NCBI GenBank assembly: GCA_963921825.1
Contig: OY997588.1
Coordinates: forward strand, 155,559,618-155,623,617
Direction: 5' to 3'
Source: Erodium maritimum
Taxonomy: Eukaryota > Streptophyta > Magnoliopsida > Geraniales > Geraniaceae
DNA: 64,000 nucleotides
The notes under the pieces are model-generated. The model did no database searches and had not been told where the DNA came from. It saw nothing but the letters and a program-made list of their open reading frames with translations. A program made the translations under genes and the position numbers. Of this stretch, positions 12,201 through 24,395 are shown piece by piece (position 1 is the first letter of the stretch; the number at the start of each line of letters is the position of its first letter).

Positions 12201-12661
12201 TTTTAAATACCCTTATCCAAATATTTATTACTCTACACGTTTTATTGATGAAAGCTTCGAATGTCCAAATAAAGACAAAAGGCATAAATATCCAATTTTA
12301 TATTATAAGAGCCTATAAAGAAAAAAATGGTATATATTTAAAGACGGGTAATCAAATTTCCCTTAGGTAAATAAGTTAAGGTTGTATGTTGCATTCAAGG
12401 TTTAAAGAGAGTCGAATTTTAGTTGAGACTATAACAATGTGTGATTTGCACATAGAGAAAAGAACCAGACATGGAAGTGACATGCACAGCATGCTCATAC
12501 CCGTTCACTGAGTGTGTATAGTTTTTTTATCTGCAATACAAATATAACATTAACCGGCTTTTTGAAGTAAAGACCACGGCGTGGAAGAACCAAGTACGTG
12601 GTTAAAAAGCAGGTTCCATTTATCATGAATATATCGACTTATATACTAATCAATATTTTAA

Positions 12662-13022
12662 GGGATAATTGTCCAAAACTACCCTAAAGTTTCGTCCACA
12701 AACGAATTGATGCACAAAGTTTTGTCCACGCTTTGTGGGTGCACTAAAATTTTGTCCACGCTTTGTGGGTGCATTGAAGTTTTGCCCACGCTTTTTGTGG
12801 CTACATTGAAGCTTTGTCCATGCTTTATGGGTGCATTAAAGTTTTATCCACACTTTTATTCAATCCGGGAGCACTGTCCAGACCATCATTCTAAACATCC
12901 CTATTACGTCAAAACTGAAAAGTCGTGGACGGAACTTTAGGGTAGCCACACAGCATGGACGAAACTTTGTGCATCAACTCGTTTGTGGACGAAACTTTAA
13001 GGTAGTTTTGGACAATTATCCC
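12662..13022. mobile_element. Complete foldback MITE, family C, with perfect 9-bp duplication
   Basis: Starts GGGATAATTGTCCAAAAC and ends GTTTTGGACAATTATCCC. Flanks at 12653-12661 and 13023-13031 are both atattttaa. The left arm holds three tandem units of about 36 bases around 'ttgtccacgctttgtgggtg'. A 77-aa ORF in the repeat is an artefact. Confidence 0.92.
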
Positions 13023-13280
13023 ATATTTTAATTGAAAACCATAAGAGCTATTCCAGGGAGAAGTGATAATGCAAATTATGAGAGTAGGTAAGTATGAAAA
13101 CGGAAAACCAATGAATTATCTTAGCGGAAATTAAGTTTGGAAACATCTCAACAGTAAAATAAAAATAAAAAGTAATCCAATGGAAACGTAATTTTCATTC
13201 TATTTTATTTTTATTTTTTGGTTTTCACCTGATCGTTACCCTATATGTACACATTATATGATGAGTAAACTTCAAATCCA

Positions 13281-16200
13281 TCAACTCTTTCCACCAAAAT
13301 TCTGGGCTCTAGAATCAGAGGAAGAGCTCTGAAACACATGCCTTGTTCTCCTTCTCCTGTAACTAGTCCATGAAGGAAAATGAAGTATCTCAGCGACAAC
13401 CCTCGAATCTTCACTACTTCCCTCGCTTGCCATTGCCAAGTTCTCATTCCCAGACTCCAAACCCTGCTCTGCAACCGAAACACTCATCACAGTCGTGGCC
13501 TCGGTATCATCATCTCGTGGCCTCAGTCGTGGCTCCGATGCATCTTCACCACCCTCCATAGCTCTCATCTGTGACTCGCTGAGTCCATCGGCATAGACCA
13601 CTTCTCTTCTTCGCCGTTTTCCCAAAAGACTCTTACTCTCGTTGTTGTCTTCTGTAATTTCGGGTGGAGCGTAGGCCCACTCGGGTACTTCGTGTTCTTC
13701 CATGAGACGGGATGTGTAGTTCTCCTTCTGGTGTCTCTCCTCGTCCATCTTCTCGAACAGCCAGAACTCTTCGTCTGACCTGGCTGCGAGGCGGTTGATT
13801 TCTCTCTCGCTTGGGACGTCGTTTCCTAGTGAGCTTGAGCCTCTGCGCATGATCTCCTCCAACAGCTCTCTTCTGTCTTCAGCTGCACAGGCGGAACAAG
13901 TATGGGTTGACTACACATGTTGAATGGACTGAAAATCCTCTAGTATAAAGATTTTGTCAAATACAAGTCTGATATGTTGAATTCTATAGGCAAGTTTGTG
14001 TTATTATACGTAATGAGCAATATAGCAGTGAAAGAGTCAAGATAGGGTGTGGCTAATTAAAACCTTGAGTTAATTGCATATAACTACCTTTACGAATTGC
14101 CCACAAACACATGAACCAATAGTAAAGTTTTCGTATACACATGACTACACTAACGAATTTTCATGTGTAGCAATTGTACAAAATAGATTGAAACCATCAA
14201 ATATTTCGCTTTTTACGTCATGTAACTTGCACATGAATGTAAGTTTGAAAACATCTCAATACTACGTTGATTCCATTCTCAACAGAAGCATTTTGAAATC
14301 GAAAGTTTGGGATATTTTAAACTCACAACGAAAATTTTGTATGATGGGTGGAAATTTATAATGATAGTCATGTGTCTGTAAGAACTTCACTACGGGTTCA
14401 TGTGTTTGTGGACCATTCACAAAGGTAGTTATGTGCAATTAACTCTTAAAAAATGCAACCATTGCAGAAAAAACTCAGACAGTTCAGTATGATCACAAGA
14501 CAAACCTGTGGAGGTAGTATTGAAGAGCCCTGCTTGGATGACCTTGGCATCAATACCCATCTTCTGTTTAGCACGCTCCATGATCACCTCATCAATCGTT
14601 CCAACACTGACGAGCACAAAAACCCTGACCTCCTTCTTCTGACCTATACGATGGGCGCGATCCTCTGCTTGCTGGTCCATCTGGGGATTCCAGTCGCTAT
14701 CAAATAATATCACCGTATCTGCTGTCTGCAAATTCAATCCAAGACCTCCGGCTCGAGTGCTCAAGAGAAACATGAAGTAAGGAGAGTCCGGAGCATTGAA
14801 TTCCTTCAGCAATGTGCCTCTTTCCTCGGTTTTTGTCGAACCATCAAGCCTGAGATACTTGAAATTGTGCAGTTTCAGATAAACCTCAAGAATGTCCAAG
14901 AGACGGGTCATTTGTGAGAATAGTAAGACTCTATGCCCGCCTTTGCTTAGTTTTGGGAGTAACCGATCGAGTAGCTCGAATTTCCCCGATGCTCTGATGA
15001 TCTCTTCCCTAATGATCTCTTCCTTAATGTTCTCTTCCTTAATGATCTCTTCCGTAAGGATCCCTACCTTACGCCGCATGTAGTATTCTTTTTCCAAGAA
15101 AAGGTACGGGTGGTTACAACACTTCCTCCACTGCATCGACAGATTCTGAAGACTCTTTGATTTCCCGGTTCCTGCAAGTCGTTTAGTAAACAAATGGAAC
15201 CTTGTTATTTCTAGGGATAATTGTAATTTTTGCAACTAGTAGTCTTCTTCTTTGCTAATTGCAAAATAATGCCCTGAACTTGTCTTTTTATTGCACTTTG
15301 TATAAATTTGTTTCAAAATGATGATTTTACCCTGTAAAATTTAAACCTAAAAATTTATGATTAAAGAACAAAAACAAATTTTCATATTTCTTACTCTTTG
15401 TACAGTACAAAGAGGAAGAAAATTAAGGGATATGAAAATTTGGATTTTTTTTACATACTATTTTTTAAATATAAAATTGTAAGGGTAAAATCATCATTTT
15501 TAAACAAATTGCAACAAAAATACAAGTTCAGGGTACTTTTTGTAATAACTAAAGAAGAGGGCTAGATATTGCAAAATATGAATACCTAAAGATACTTTTT
15601 TGCAATTATCCCTCATTTAACAAATATTTCTGACTTGCGAATATAAAGGACTCTAGAGTTTAGCTCATTACAGTGTGAGAGTACGAGGATGCATATCAGG
15701 GATTCTTTAGGAATAATTGCAAAAAATTGATTGTTGTGGTTTACACTTTTGCAAGTTGTTACTGTCTTCAAAGACTTGTTGCAAGTTGGTAGTAGGTATA
15801 GTGAACAATTTTTTCTTTACACCGTGAATAACACGTTAAAAATCAAAGGAAAAGTCAAGAATACCCTCAATATAATAAATAAATAAATAAACTAATAGTA
15901 AATTCAAGGGTTTTTTGGGTTAATTGTCAAAAACTACCCAAAAGTATTGCCCACACAACTATAGAATGCATTATGAATTGCCCACACAACTTTAGAACGC
16001 ATTATGTATTGCCCACAAATCTATTGAATCCGCGAAGAACTACCTAGACCATTCATTCTGAACATTCATCACAGTTTCTCCCTGTTACGTTTTTCTAACG
16101 GTAGTCGGTGGACAAAACTTTAGTGTAGCATAAAAGCGTGGACAAAACTTAAGGTATTTTTTTCGTTTGTGGACAATACTTTAGGGTAGTTTTTGACAAT

Positions 16201-19200
16201 TAACTCTTTTTTGTATATTTTAGAAGATAATTGAGAATTTTATTCTTATTTTGTTATTTAAAAATCATCTTTTAAACCAAGAGCAAAATCGGTATTTAAA
16301 AAATTTGGGAAAGCCACATGACCAAATCTGCCCCTTTCCGTTAAACAGAACTGGCAGTGCAAAAAAATATAGGGATAACTGCAAAAAATTGAGGTGAACT
16401 ATGTGTGTTTTGCAAATACTATCGGTGAACTATTTGTTTTTGCAAATGACAGCCCTCAACTATTTTCCGTCTGCAAATCCGTTATCTTTAACAGAAATTA
16501 GTCATGTGACAGTCATGTGACTTCAATTTTATTGGAAATAACAGTTTTTCCCTTTACATTATACGTGTTTTGCAATTTAGAGTCCTTATGTATACACTTT
16601 TGCATGGTTACTTCTAACTTTTTGTAAAAAAAAACTCCATTAGGGGATTTGCAGGCGGAAAATAGTTGGAGGATGTCATTTGCAAAATAAAAATAGTTCA
16701 TCTATAATATTTGCAAAACGTGCATAGTTCACAGCAAGTTTTTGCAATCATCCTTGGTTTAAACGAGGACAGAAGTAGAATGAAAACATAGGCCACCTGA
16801 TGCCCTCAAGACCAATAAAAGTACTAGATGATGAGAGTTTCAGCAAAAGGCAAGAATGTGCAAACCATTATCAAGCCCAACTCTGCCCACGTTTGTCACT
16901 TGTTCATAATATACTTTCTGCCATGAGGACATATCACATTTAAGAATGACTTGAGTTTTCCCCGGGAGGTACTTTTCCACCTCGGCTTTTTTTCTCCTCA
17001 ATATAAACGGCCTTATAACCTGCGAGTAAAGAAGAAGAATATGCAGGTAAGGGTGAAGGAAAAACAGAAAAGTATACCAACTATGAAAGGAGCGAGGTTG
17101 TAAAAAACGCTAGGCTCTAGTCAGGGATTAATCGGCTTTTTATTTTTTAATTATTAATAAATACATATTACATAATAATATATTAACAATACACTACCAT
17201 ATTTCTATTTTAAATTACTAATAATTAAACAATAAAATAATAATAATACACTATTGATATATTTTTTTTGCATCAAAAAAGTAAAGAACATAACAATTAT
17301 AATATTGGTAGATAATATTATTTATATATGTCTTATCATTGAGTCAAGTGTATTTAAATGTCTATTTATGATATATATATATATATATATAATATATATA
17401 TATCAGTTAAAAATCACTCAAAATTGTCCAAATCTGCCCGAAACCGCCAGATTTGATAAAAGCGGGTTTGTGTTGTAAAAACAAACGGCTAGGCGGTCGC
17501 CTGGACCGCTTTTTACCAACACTGAAAGGACACATACATGATGCAAGCGGCGTATGATCAATAGCTCTTCTTCATCTGAAAGAGATACATCGGCACGATC
17601 TGCAAAAGGTGCATTAAACCACTCCTCGAAATTCTGAACTGAATTAAAGATGTTTGGGAGGAGAAAATTAAGGAGGGCCCATAACTCCTGCAAGCCATTT
17701 TGTATTGGAGTTCCTGTTAAGAGAAGTCTTCGTTGAATCTGGTAGCTGCAAAAATGATTACAAAACTGTTTCAAATTTTGAATAAAAATATCAACCAATA
17801 TAGCTTGTAAGTGAAGTGACTTAGAAAATGCAAGAACTATTCGGGAATGTTGCAGAAGACTGTTTGTTTATAATTGGGATAACTGCATAACAAGTACTCC
17901 GAGGTATTCATTTTTTGTAACTTGTAGCCCTCTTCTTTGATAATGGCAAAAAAGTACCCTAAAGTAATCTTTTTTGTTGCACTTTGTATCGAAATGACGA
18001 TTTCACCCTTAAACTTTAAATTTTAAAATAATAAATAAATAAACAAAAAATTAAATTTTATCTCTTAATTTTCGTCATCTTTGTAATGTACAAAGGGAAA
18101 GAAATTTAAGGGCTATGAAAAAATTGGATTTTTTTTATATAATTTTTTTAAATCTAGATTTTCGAGGGTAAAATCGTCATTTTAACACAAATTTATACAA
18201 AATGCAACAAAAAAAGAACTTCGGGGCACTTCGTTGCAATTATCAAAGATAAGGGCCACAAGTTGCAAATAGTGAATACCTCGGGATACTTTTTTGCAAT
18301 TATCCCCCAAAATATTGTAAACATATACATTGAAACCAAAGCAACTAAAAGAACTTATAGCATCATACCCAGTTAGGAGAGTCCGTGCAAGAACAGACTC
18401 ATGATTCTTTAACCGATGCCCTTCATCAACAATCATGTAATGCCAGTTTATTTTCTTCAAGAATCCTTTATCTCTCATGATAAGATCATAGTGTGTGATC
18501 AACACATTGAACTTCCCCTCTCCCGACAACTCTTCCCTCATTGCTTTCCTTTCATCCATACGACCATCATATAGAACAGCTCTAATACTGCATTAGGAAG
18601 AAATCTAGGGTCAATAAATGAACTTCATGAGTAAATTTTTGTTTCAAAACGGCCACATATGTCGGGTCGGGCTTCCACAACTAAAAGGTCAGCTTAGCTA
18701 GTTGGGTGTAGCCTAATCTTTATAAGTAGCTCTTTATTCTTATATTTTTCGGATGTGGGTTCAATGTAATACTTCAACAGAAGGGTTGAACATCTACACG
18801 TGGGCCATAGCAAGACTGGACATTGTTAGTTGGGTGTGGCCATAACCTTTATAAGTAGCTCTTTATTCTTATATTTTTCTGATATGGTTGAATGTAATAC
18901 TTCAACAGTAGGGTTGAACATCTACATGTGGGCCATAGCAAGACTGAACATTGTTAGTTGGGTGTGGCCATAACCTTTATAAGTAGAGCTCATCATTCTT
19001 ATATTTTTCTGATATGGTTCAATGTAATACTTCAACTATATGTGCAACTTTCAGTGTGTTTTCATGTAGAAAATCCGTACCTAGGAGCCCATGTTGAGAA
19101 TTCATGAACCCAATTTGGTAGCACTGCTTTCGGAGCCACTATCAAGTGGGGCCCATAAGCACCCTTGTTCTCCATAAGATATGCAATTAGTGAAATGGTC

Positions 19201-22200
19201 TGTATGGTCTTCCCCAATCCCATTTCGTCAGCTAGGATGCCGTTTAGGTTGTTGTTGAACAAAGAAACCATCCACTGAAGCCCTTCTACCTGATATGACC
19301 TTAATTCCCCGCCTTGAAGCATGGTTGGCTGCTCAGTTACCTGCACAATTTGTGACATAGTTAGACTGTCTTCATCTGGTAAAAGAGGCACAATGAAACA
19401 AAGGTTAATTGTAAAAAAGTACCAAGGGATATTCATTTTTTGCCACTTGTGGCCCTCTTTCTTGATAATTGCAAAAAAGTACCTGAACTTCTCTTTTTGT
19501 TGCAAATTGTTTCCAAATGACGGTTTTACCCTTACAATTTAGATTTAAGGGTAAGAAAGAGGAACACCAAATCATCATTCTGAAACAAATTGCAACAAAA
19601 AACAAGTTCATGGCACCTTTTGCAATTATCAAAGTGAATGCCTCAGAGTAATTTTTTGCAATTATCCCTACAATTAATAGCGGTGTAGAACTATATTTCT
19701 GTGCAAGTGCCTGAGAGATAATTTACTTTTTCCTGAATTGCGTGAATGGCCGAATTATACTGCCTCTGACCTTCAAGTAAATCACTAGTATCATCATTGT
19801 GATCAGAACCAATGACATCCTGATCTTCATTCAGAAGCAAACCCTGAGGATCTCCATTTCTTGAAGCATCTAATTCAAGCAAATCGACTTCGGAGCTTAC
19901 TAGGGGTTCAGTGTCATCAGAATGTTTTGAGTCTTTCTGACGTTTAACAGCTGCCCCTAAATTAGCAAGGAGTTTATTTGTTTCTTCGAGAAGAGTTGTT
20001 AACCGTTCATTTTTACTCTCCTTTACCATTCTTAGGTAAGCTTCTTGGTCATCGGCCTTCAGTGCTTGAAACCTCAGTTTTTCAGCTCGTGTAGCACGTT
20101 GCCTTTGTCTTCCATGCCATGCCTGCAAAATAAGATGGTTATAGAGGATCTGTATGCTGTAAGCTATGGTAAACAGCCAATGCAATCCTTCCTTCTCATT
20201 AACATTTAATAACTGATGTTGCAAAAAAAATAGTAGCTATAAACCTCATCCTCTAAAATGACAGAAGTCAGCGGGATATTTGAGTTAACTTGTTAGTTAT
20301 ACTTATAGGAGGTTCACGACAAAATAACGAATAATACAGAGGATAGTTGCAAAAACTTGCAGTGAACTATGCGCGCTTTGCAAATACTATCGGTGAACTA
20401 TATTTTTTATACAAAAACATAATCCAACTATTTCCCGTGCGCAAATCCACTAACGGGGTTATTTTTTTGCAAAAAGTCAAAAATAACCATGCAAAAGTGT
20501 ATACATGAGGGTCCTAAATTGCAAAACACGTATAATGTAAAGGGAAAAAAACTGTCATTTCCAAAAAATTGAAGTCACGTGACTAATTTCCATTAAAGAT
20601 AACAGATTTGCAGAAGAAAATAATTGAGGGATGTTTTTTTTTTTGCAAAAACAATAAAATAATTCACCGATAGTATTTGCAAAAAGCTCATAGTTCACCA
20701 CAAGTTTTTGCAATTATCCCCAAATACAATGGATAGTTAACTTGGTATGGTAAAATTTAAGCAGCCTTAATTTTTTGCCTCAATTTGATCCCCATTCACA
20801 TTCCATAAACCTCCCATTTTAGAAATTGGCATGAGAGTATGGTAATGTGAAGGAAAGAGAATGGACATGTGGATAAAAAAATGTTTAAAAAGACTTTGCA
20901 AGCCTCTCATTTACAAAGAAAAGAGAGGATGATTTCCATTTCCATTCGCACACAAATTATTGGAACACAGCCTTAATTATTCAAAGACTTAGTGACCTCT
21001 CAGATAAGAATTTTAACAACAGTTAAGTCTAACCAGAATATGTTCCTTAAAATGCTTTTCTGAACCAAGGTTTGTGAAAGAGAAACAGAGAGACATTTAT
21101 TCAAAGGGATAATTGCAAAAAAGTACCCTGAACTTGTCTTTTATTGCACTTTGTATAAATTTGTTTCAAAATGATGATTTTACCCTTGCAAATTTAATTT
21201 TAAAAAATAATAATTAAACAAAAATCCGAATTTTTATATCCTTGAATTCTTATTCTTTGTACGGTACAAAGAGGAAGAAAATTAAGACAAAAAATTGGAC
21301 TCCATAAGGGTGGCATCGTCATTTTCATCCAAATTGCACAAAAAGACAAGTTCAGGATACTTTTATGCTATTAGCAAAGAAGATGGCTACAAAGTTACAA
21401 AAAATGAATTCCTCAGGATACATTTTTGCAATTATCCCTTTATTCAACAACAAAAAATCGCTAACTTATGGGAGCAGTGGCTTCTTTGAAGGCTGCAAAA
21501 TGCCAAAATCGAAATAGCTCTTATCATTTTTGGAAGAAGTTTCAATATTAAATTATTCTACAGTTTTTGTACTTCGCAATTATTGAATCTACTAACTATC
21601 ATACTGATAGCCATGGAACCAGTCAGCCAGTGAGTTGACCCTCATTCCAATATATGATTGCGAGGCTTCCAGTAAAACTCTGGACCAACAGCTCTCTTTA
21701 CTATAACTCATATTGTCCTCGTTTTCAGTTCCCATTTACATGTCGATATGCCCGAAAATAAACATTAGTTTAGTATGATTCGGTTCAGGCTGGGGAATCC
21801 GTAACTGAACCGAACCCGGAAGAATAAAAAACGGAAAAAATAGGAGTTTCGGGGCAGGGTCCAGTTATCAATTCAGGATAACCGAAGGCTCCTGTCCGGG
21901 GTTAGTAATAGGCTCCAGTACAGTTAACCGACCCGTTTACACCCCTAGCATGAAGCATAAAAGTGGAAGGAATACCGAGGGAATATAGCATACCTGGATA
22001 CCATCATTCCTTTGTTTTCGACGCTTTAGAGATGATTGAAGTTGCAATTGGAACTCACGGACTGCATTAAGTAGTTCTAAGAAAAACTTTTTTTTCCTAG
22101 TATCCATATGGTTCTTCTCCTGTTCTTCTAACCTTGACAGCCTCTGCATAGAAGGTTTTATACAAATAGTCAATTTATAGAAAACTTCAATCATATTTCA

Positions 22201-24395
22201 ATTGAGGCAATATACATATAGATGTCTTGTTCAGATGGACCATATTGTAGGCCTCGCCTCAGTATCTGCAAGTCCTGTTACACGGCCATTTTCTAGGAGA
22301 ATCATATCTCTCATGCCAAAGCATGAGTCAGAAGAATGTTGAGACAATTGGATTGGGATAATTGCAGAGAACTAGCCCAAACTATACGTCTTAAGCACAT
22401 AACTATCCCCAACTTTAAAACATTATCTACCATTCATTACAGTGAATGACAATTATTTGAAAAACCGATGAATAGTGAAGGCCATTTTAGACTTTTTAAT
22501 TTCAAAACTAACTGTACAGTGACCATATTTAACACCGAGAGACAAGATGTAAGTTGAGGGAGCTGTAAATAATGTTTTAAAGTTGGGGATGGTTATGTGC
22601 AAAAAGTGTATAGTTTGGATTAGCTATTAGCAGTTACAGTCACAGATACCATATGGTTAAATTTTTAGAAGATGAATAGCAACATATGACCTAATTACCC
22701 TTATTCTTGCATCATGAACCATGAGTTTTGAAATTCAACTTTTATGGATGCCATCAATAATCTGAGAGAGCATCAACTTTTATAGTCTCCAGAATTTACA
22801 ATGCTAGCATGAATAGCAAAAAAGTACCCCAAGGTGTTCAATTTTTGCAAGTTGTAGCCCTATTCACGGACTACAAAGAAGAGGGCTACAATTTGCAGAA
22901 CGCGAATACCTCAGTGTACTTCTTTAAAATTATCCCTGAGTTCAATGAGTGAGGCATAAACTATTAAATCACCTCAGCATCTCGTTTCTTTCTAAAACTA
23001 TCATCAGCTTCCATCCCAAAAGCATCTCCAACACCATATAGAGGACGGCTTAATCGCATCATGCCCCAGTCGAACAATTGTTTGTCAGGATGCACACAAT
23101 TCACATGAAGCCATGATTCTGAGCTGACGTCAGTCCGGACCTTGCTCTGCAACTCTGCTAGCTGCCAGGGGAAGAAGTCCATGCCAACAAGGATAGATTG
23201 ATGGCATAAGAAACAAGTAGAACACTCATCAATTGTCATTTATGAAACTTGTTTAGCTTAATGTTAAATTAAATGGTCAAAGCAAAGGGTCATTAGTGAC
23301 TCCACAATCGGTTTATCATGTAACAGCTTTTCTTAAGAGAGACTTGGAACAATTCTTGGCAACGAGAATACGGCTTCTTTTGAAAGAGTGGGAAAGGGAA
23401 ATGATTCTATTTCAGAATATTCCTCAGCAACTTGAGCACTCAGGTTTACCTTCAATCCATAGAGTTCCATTAAGCACTTTGTCTGCAGGTCCTCACCTTT
23501 GCTTGAAGGTAATTCTGAAACAAACATAAAAGCATTAGAATAACTCTTGCAAAGAACAGGGCAAATGATGGCCTGAAAGTTATATAAATTAATTTGCTAT
23601 GACGCAAACACAAAGCTCAGGAGAATATTGATATGTAGATGCAAAGTCCAACATATAGGATGTTAAAGTAGCAATTCAGCAACAGATTCCGGCAGAGAAA
23701 TATAGTTACTAAAACCAGAGCACAGAGGATAGTACACATGAATCAAACAATAATAAATATTTTCCCTTCAATATTAGCAACCTTCAAGTTCAGATATTCG
23801 ATGTTGGATATGGCTCCGATAACGATTTTCCCTTGATTCCATCAATCTAGAACCCGATAAGCAACTTGGCCTATGATTTGATAATGCATTCTCAAGGTCC
23901 ATCATTAAATCTCCACTGTCAGAAACCTCGGGATCATCCTACACCAAAATGACATTATGTCACAAAAACAGCAAATAGGAATCACAATCGCATACAGCAA
24001 CCAAGAGCGTGGAAGCAAGAAAATAAACCTCAAGTCATAGAACTCCAAAACCCAAATTTACAGTATACGACAATTCCAGCACTAATACAGATGACAACAG
24101 AGCTACACGCGGGTAAAATGCATAAAGACCAGCAAAAAAGGACCAAATATTAATATGGTACCTCAAGAACTTCTAGTTGGTTATTGAAAAGTGAGTGTTC
24201 TTTGCCAGACCCACCACAACCATCCAGAGCATTTTCGTCGTTGTCATTGTTGGCGCCATAATAAATGGAAGAAACAGTGTCAATGAGATCAAGAGAGAGA
24301 GGGAGGTCGCGAGAGAGAAAATTAAGGGCATATATGAGAGACTTTGCTTTCTGCGCAAGGCTGAGAGAGGGTTGCTGGCTGTCCACCTGAGCCAT
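13281..24395 (-). CDS. CHR12: SNF2-family ATP-dependent chromatin remodeller, CHR12/CHR23 (MINU) type
   Basis: This is a Swi2/Snf2 ATPase that remodels nucleosomes in the nucleus; Arabidopsis CHR12/CHR23 act in growth arrest under stress and meristem maintenance. Twelve exons join in frame to 1099 aa, the family length: 24162-24395, 23782-23938, 23450-23514, 22973-23161, 21994-22143, 19727-20122, 19081-19340, 18369-18587, 17538-17745, 16866-17019, 14506-15171, 13281-13882. Visible motifs are [12 protein letters not shown] (about 433-444, motif I), [10 protein letters not shown] (about 536-545, motif II), LLTGTPIQN (motif III), the [11 protein letters not shown] block and [11 protein letters not shown] (about 845, motif VI). 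A SnAC-like segment follows in the last exon ([20 protein letters not shown]). There is no bromodomain, which separates it from BRM. A Lys/Arg-rich patch (GKRRRRE) could be a nuclear signal. Oddity: a 4x5-residue repeat at 718-737. CHR12 versus CHR23 is not decided here. Confidence 0.95.
14067..14445. mobile_element. Foldback MITE, family D, in SNF2 gene intron 11
   Basis: The ends are GAGTTAATTGCATATAACTA and TAGTTATGTGCAATTAACTC. The arms alternate phrases about 'cacaaacacatgaacc' and 'catgtgtttgtgg'. The two flanks are both A-rich but do not match well enough to call a duplication. Confidence 0.7.
14993..15052 (-). repeat. In-frame 15-bp tandem repeat (4 units) within the SNF2 coding exon
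   Basis: Read on the coding (minus) strand, four 15-base units encode [15 protein letters not shown] and EEIIR, at residues 718-737 between the [15 protein letters not shown] block and [15 protein letters not shown]. From memory of the Arabidopsis protein the equivalent stretch is shorter and non-repetitive. Frame is kept, so the protein gains a charged insert of about 20 residues in the helicase C-terminal lobe. Confidence 0.9.
15214..15612. mobile_element. Foldback MITE, family A, in SNF2 gene intron 10
   Basis: Starts GGGATAATTGTAATTTTTGC and ends TACTTTTTTGCAATTATCCC. The centre is a palindrome around CTCTTTGTACAGTACAAAGAG (about 15404-15425), flanked by 'tttcatattt' and its inverse. This is one of the best-preserved copies of the family hairpin. 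Confidence 0.85.
15917..16206. mobile_element. Foldback MITE, family C, in SNF2 gene intron 10
   Basis: Starts GGGTTAATTGTCAAAAAC and ends GTTTTTGACAATTAACTC. It shares 'ttgcccacacaactttagaa' units and 'gtggacaaaactt' phrases with the copy at 12662. Flanking T runs prevent a firm duplication call. Confidence 0.8.
16372..16753. mobile_element. Foldback MITE, family B, in SNF2 gene intron 10
   Basis: The left end GGGATAACTGCAAAAAATTG and right end CAAGTTTTTGCAATCATCC bracket the family-B interior, with 'gttatctttaacag' and 'gtcatgtgac' phrases. Confidence 0.8.
17095..17515. mobile_element. Foldback element with GGTTGTAAAAAACGCTAGGC ends, in SNF2 gene intron 9
   Basis: The left end GGTTGTAAAAAACGCTAGGC is inverted on the right as a GCTAGGCGGTCGCC block followed by GCTTTTTACCAACACT. 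The middle is very AT-rich and holds a TA dinucleotide run (17369-17402). A related decayed copy lies at 26063. The superfamily is not clear; the ends differ from the GGG-TAATT families. Confidence 0.6.
17369..17402. repeat. TA dinucleotide microsatellite
   Basis: Nearly uninterrupted TA repeats, with one AA interruption, inside an AT-rich foldback element in an SNF2 gene intron. Confidence 0.85.
17876..18306. mobile_element. Foldback MITE, family A, in SNF2 gene intron 8
   Basis: Starts GGGATAACTGCATAACAAG and ends GATACTTTTTTGCAATTATCCC-like. The centre carries 'tctttgtaatgtacaaag' as the hairpin tip. Confidence 0.8.
18690..19045. repeat. LTR-derived tandem array, about 130-bp period, in SNF2 gene intron 7
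   Basis: Three units repeat 'tttataagtag', 'cttatatttttc' and 'atgtaatacttcaac'; anchors recur near 18741, 18870 and 19000. On the minus strand each unit starts TGTTGAAGTATTACA and contains CTACTTATAAAG, typical of an LTR start and promoter. The block 'tgctatggcccacgtgtag' on the minus strand is nearly identical to the interior of the LTR element at 46400-46440. Confidence 0.7.
19402..19668. mobile_element. Foldback MITE, family A, in SNF2 gene intron 6
   Basis: Starts AGGTTAATTGTAAAAAAG and ends TTTTTTGCAATTATCCC. It lies immediately upstream of exon 7 and is shorter at the centre than other copies. Confidence 0.75.
20341..20720. mobile_element. Foldback MITE, family B, in SNF2 gene intron 5
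   Basis: Starts GGATAGTTGCAAAAACTTGC and ends CAAGTTTTTGCAATTATCCC with the family interior (aagtcacgtgactaatttcc). Flanks share only 'aatac(a)'. Confidence 0.8.
21106..21438. mobile_element. Foldback MITE, family A, with 10-bp duplication, in SNF2 gene intron 5
   Basis: Starts GGGATAATTGCAAAAAAGTA and ends CATTTTTGCAATTATCCC. Flanks tttattcaaa (21096-21105) and tttattcaac (21439-21448) match at 9 of 10. The hairpin tip is 'ctttgtacggtacaaag'. Confidence 0.88.
21775..21945. repeat. Fragment of an A/G-rich 'ccgaaccgaacc' dispersed repeat
   Basis: Contains GTAACTGAACCGAACCCGG, a run of short ACCG/AACC phrases, similar in composition to the 110-bp tandem array at 37690-38030. Ends are not clear. 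Confidence 0.4.
22355..22636. mobile_element. Foldback MITE, family H, in SNF2 gene intron 4
   Basis: Starts GGGATAATTGCAGAGAAC. Interior phrases 'aactatccccaactttaaaac' and 'gttttaaagttggggatgg' form the arms, and 'gaaggccattttagacttttt' lies near the centre. The right end is decayed. The same phrases recur at 7430-8093 and, amplified, at 40540-41540. Confidence 0.65.
22810..22936. mobile_element. Short internally deleted family-A MITE
   Basis: Only about 127 bases: left arm 'gcaaaaaagtaccccaagg', right arm ending AAAATTATCCC, with the whole hairpin centre missing. It lies just downstream of SNF2 gene exon 4 on the minus strand. Confidence 0.65.

Larger units (their letters stand above)
10938..13280. 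other. Spacer between annexin promoter and SNF2 gene 3' end
   Basis: 11080-11200 is a run of short irregular repeats centred on GTGCAC separated by T/G-rich spacers. 11740-12200 has two overlapping ORF fragments, one ending NWPFETGDSPSL, which vaguely recall the linker region of plant Harbinger-type Myb-like proteins; this is weak. 12662-13022 is a complete family-C MITE. The remainder is AT-rich and unassigned. Confidence 0.5.

Noticed and set aside
12707..12940. 77-aa ORF with Cys-rich repeats (TLCGCTKILSTLCGC)
   Set aside because: The repetition comes from tandem units in a family-C MITE arm, not from a peptide gene.
15214..15612. Family-A elements as microRNA genes
   Set aside because: The stems are far longer than usual plant pri-miRNAs and occur as many diverged copies; listed as MITEs, with small-RNA output left as a testable idea.
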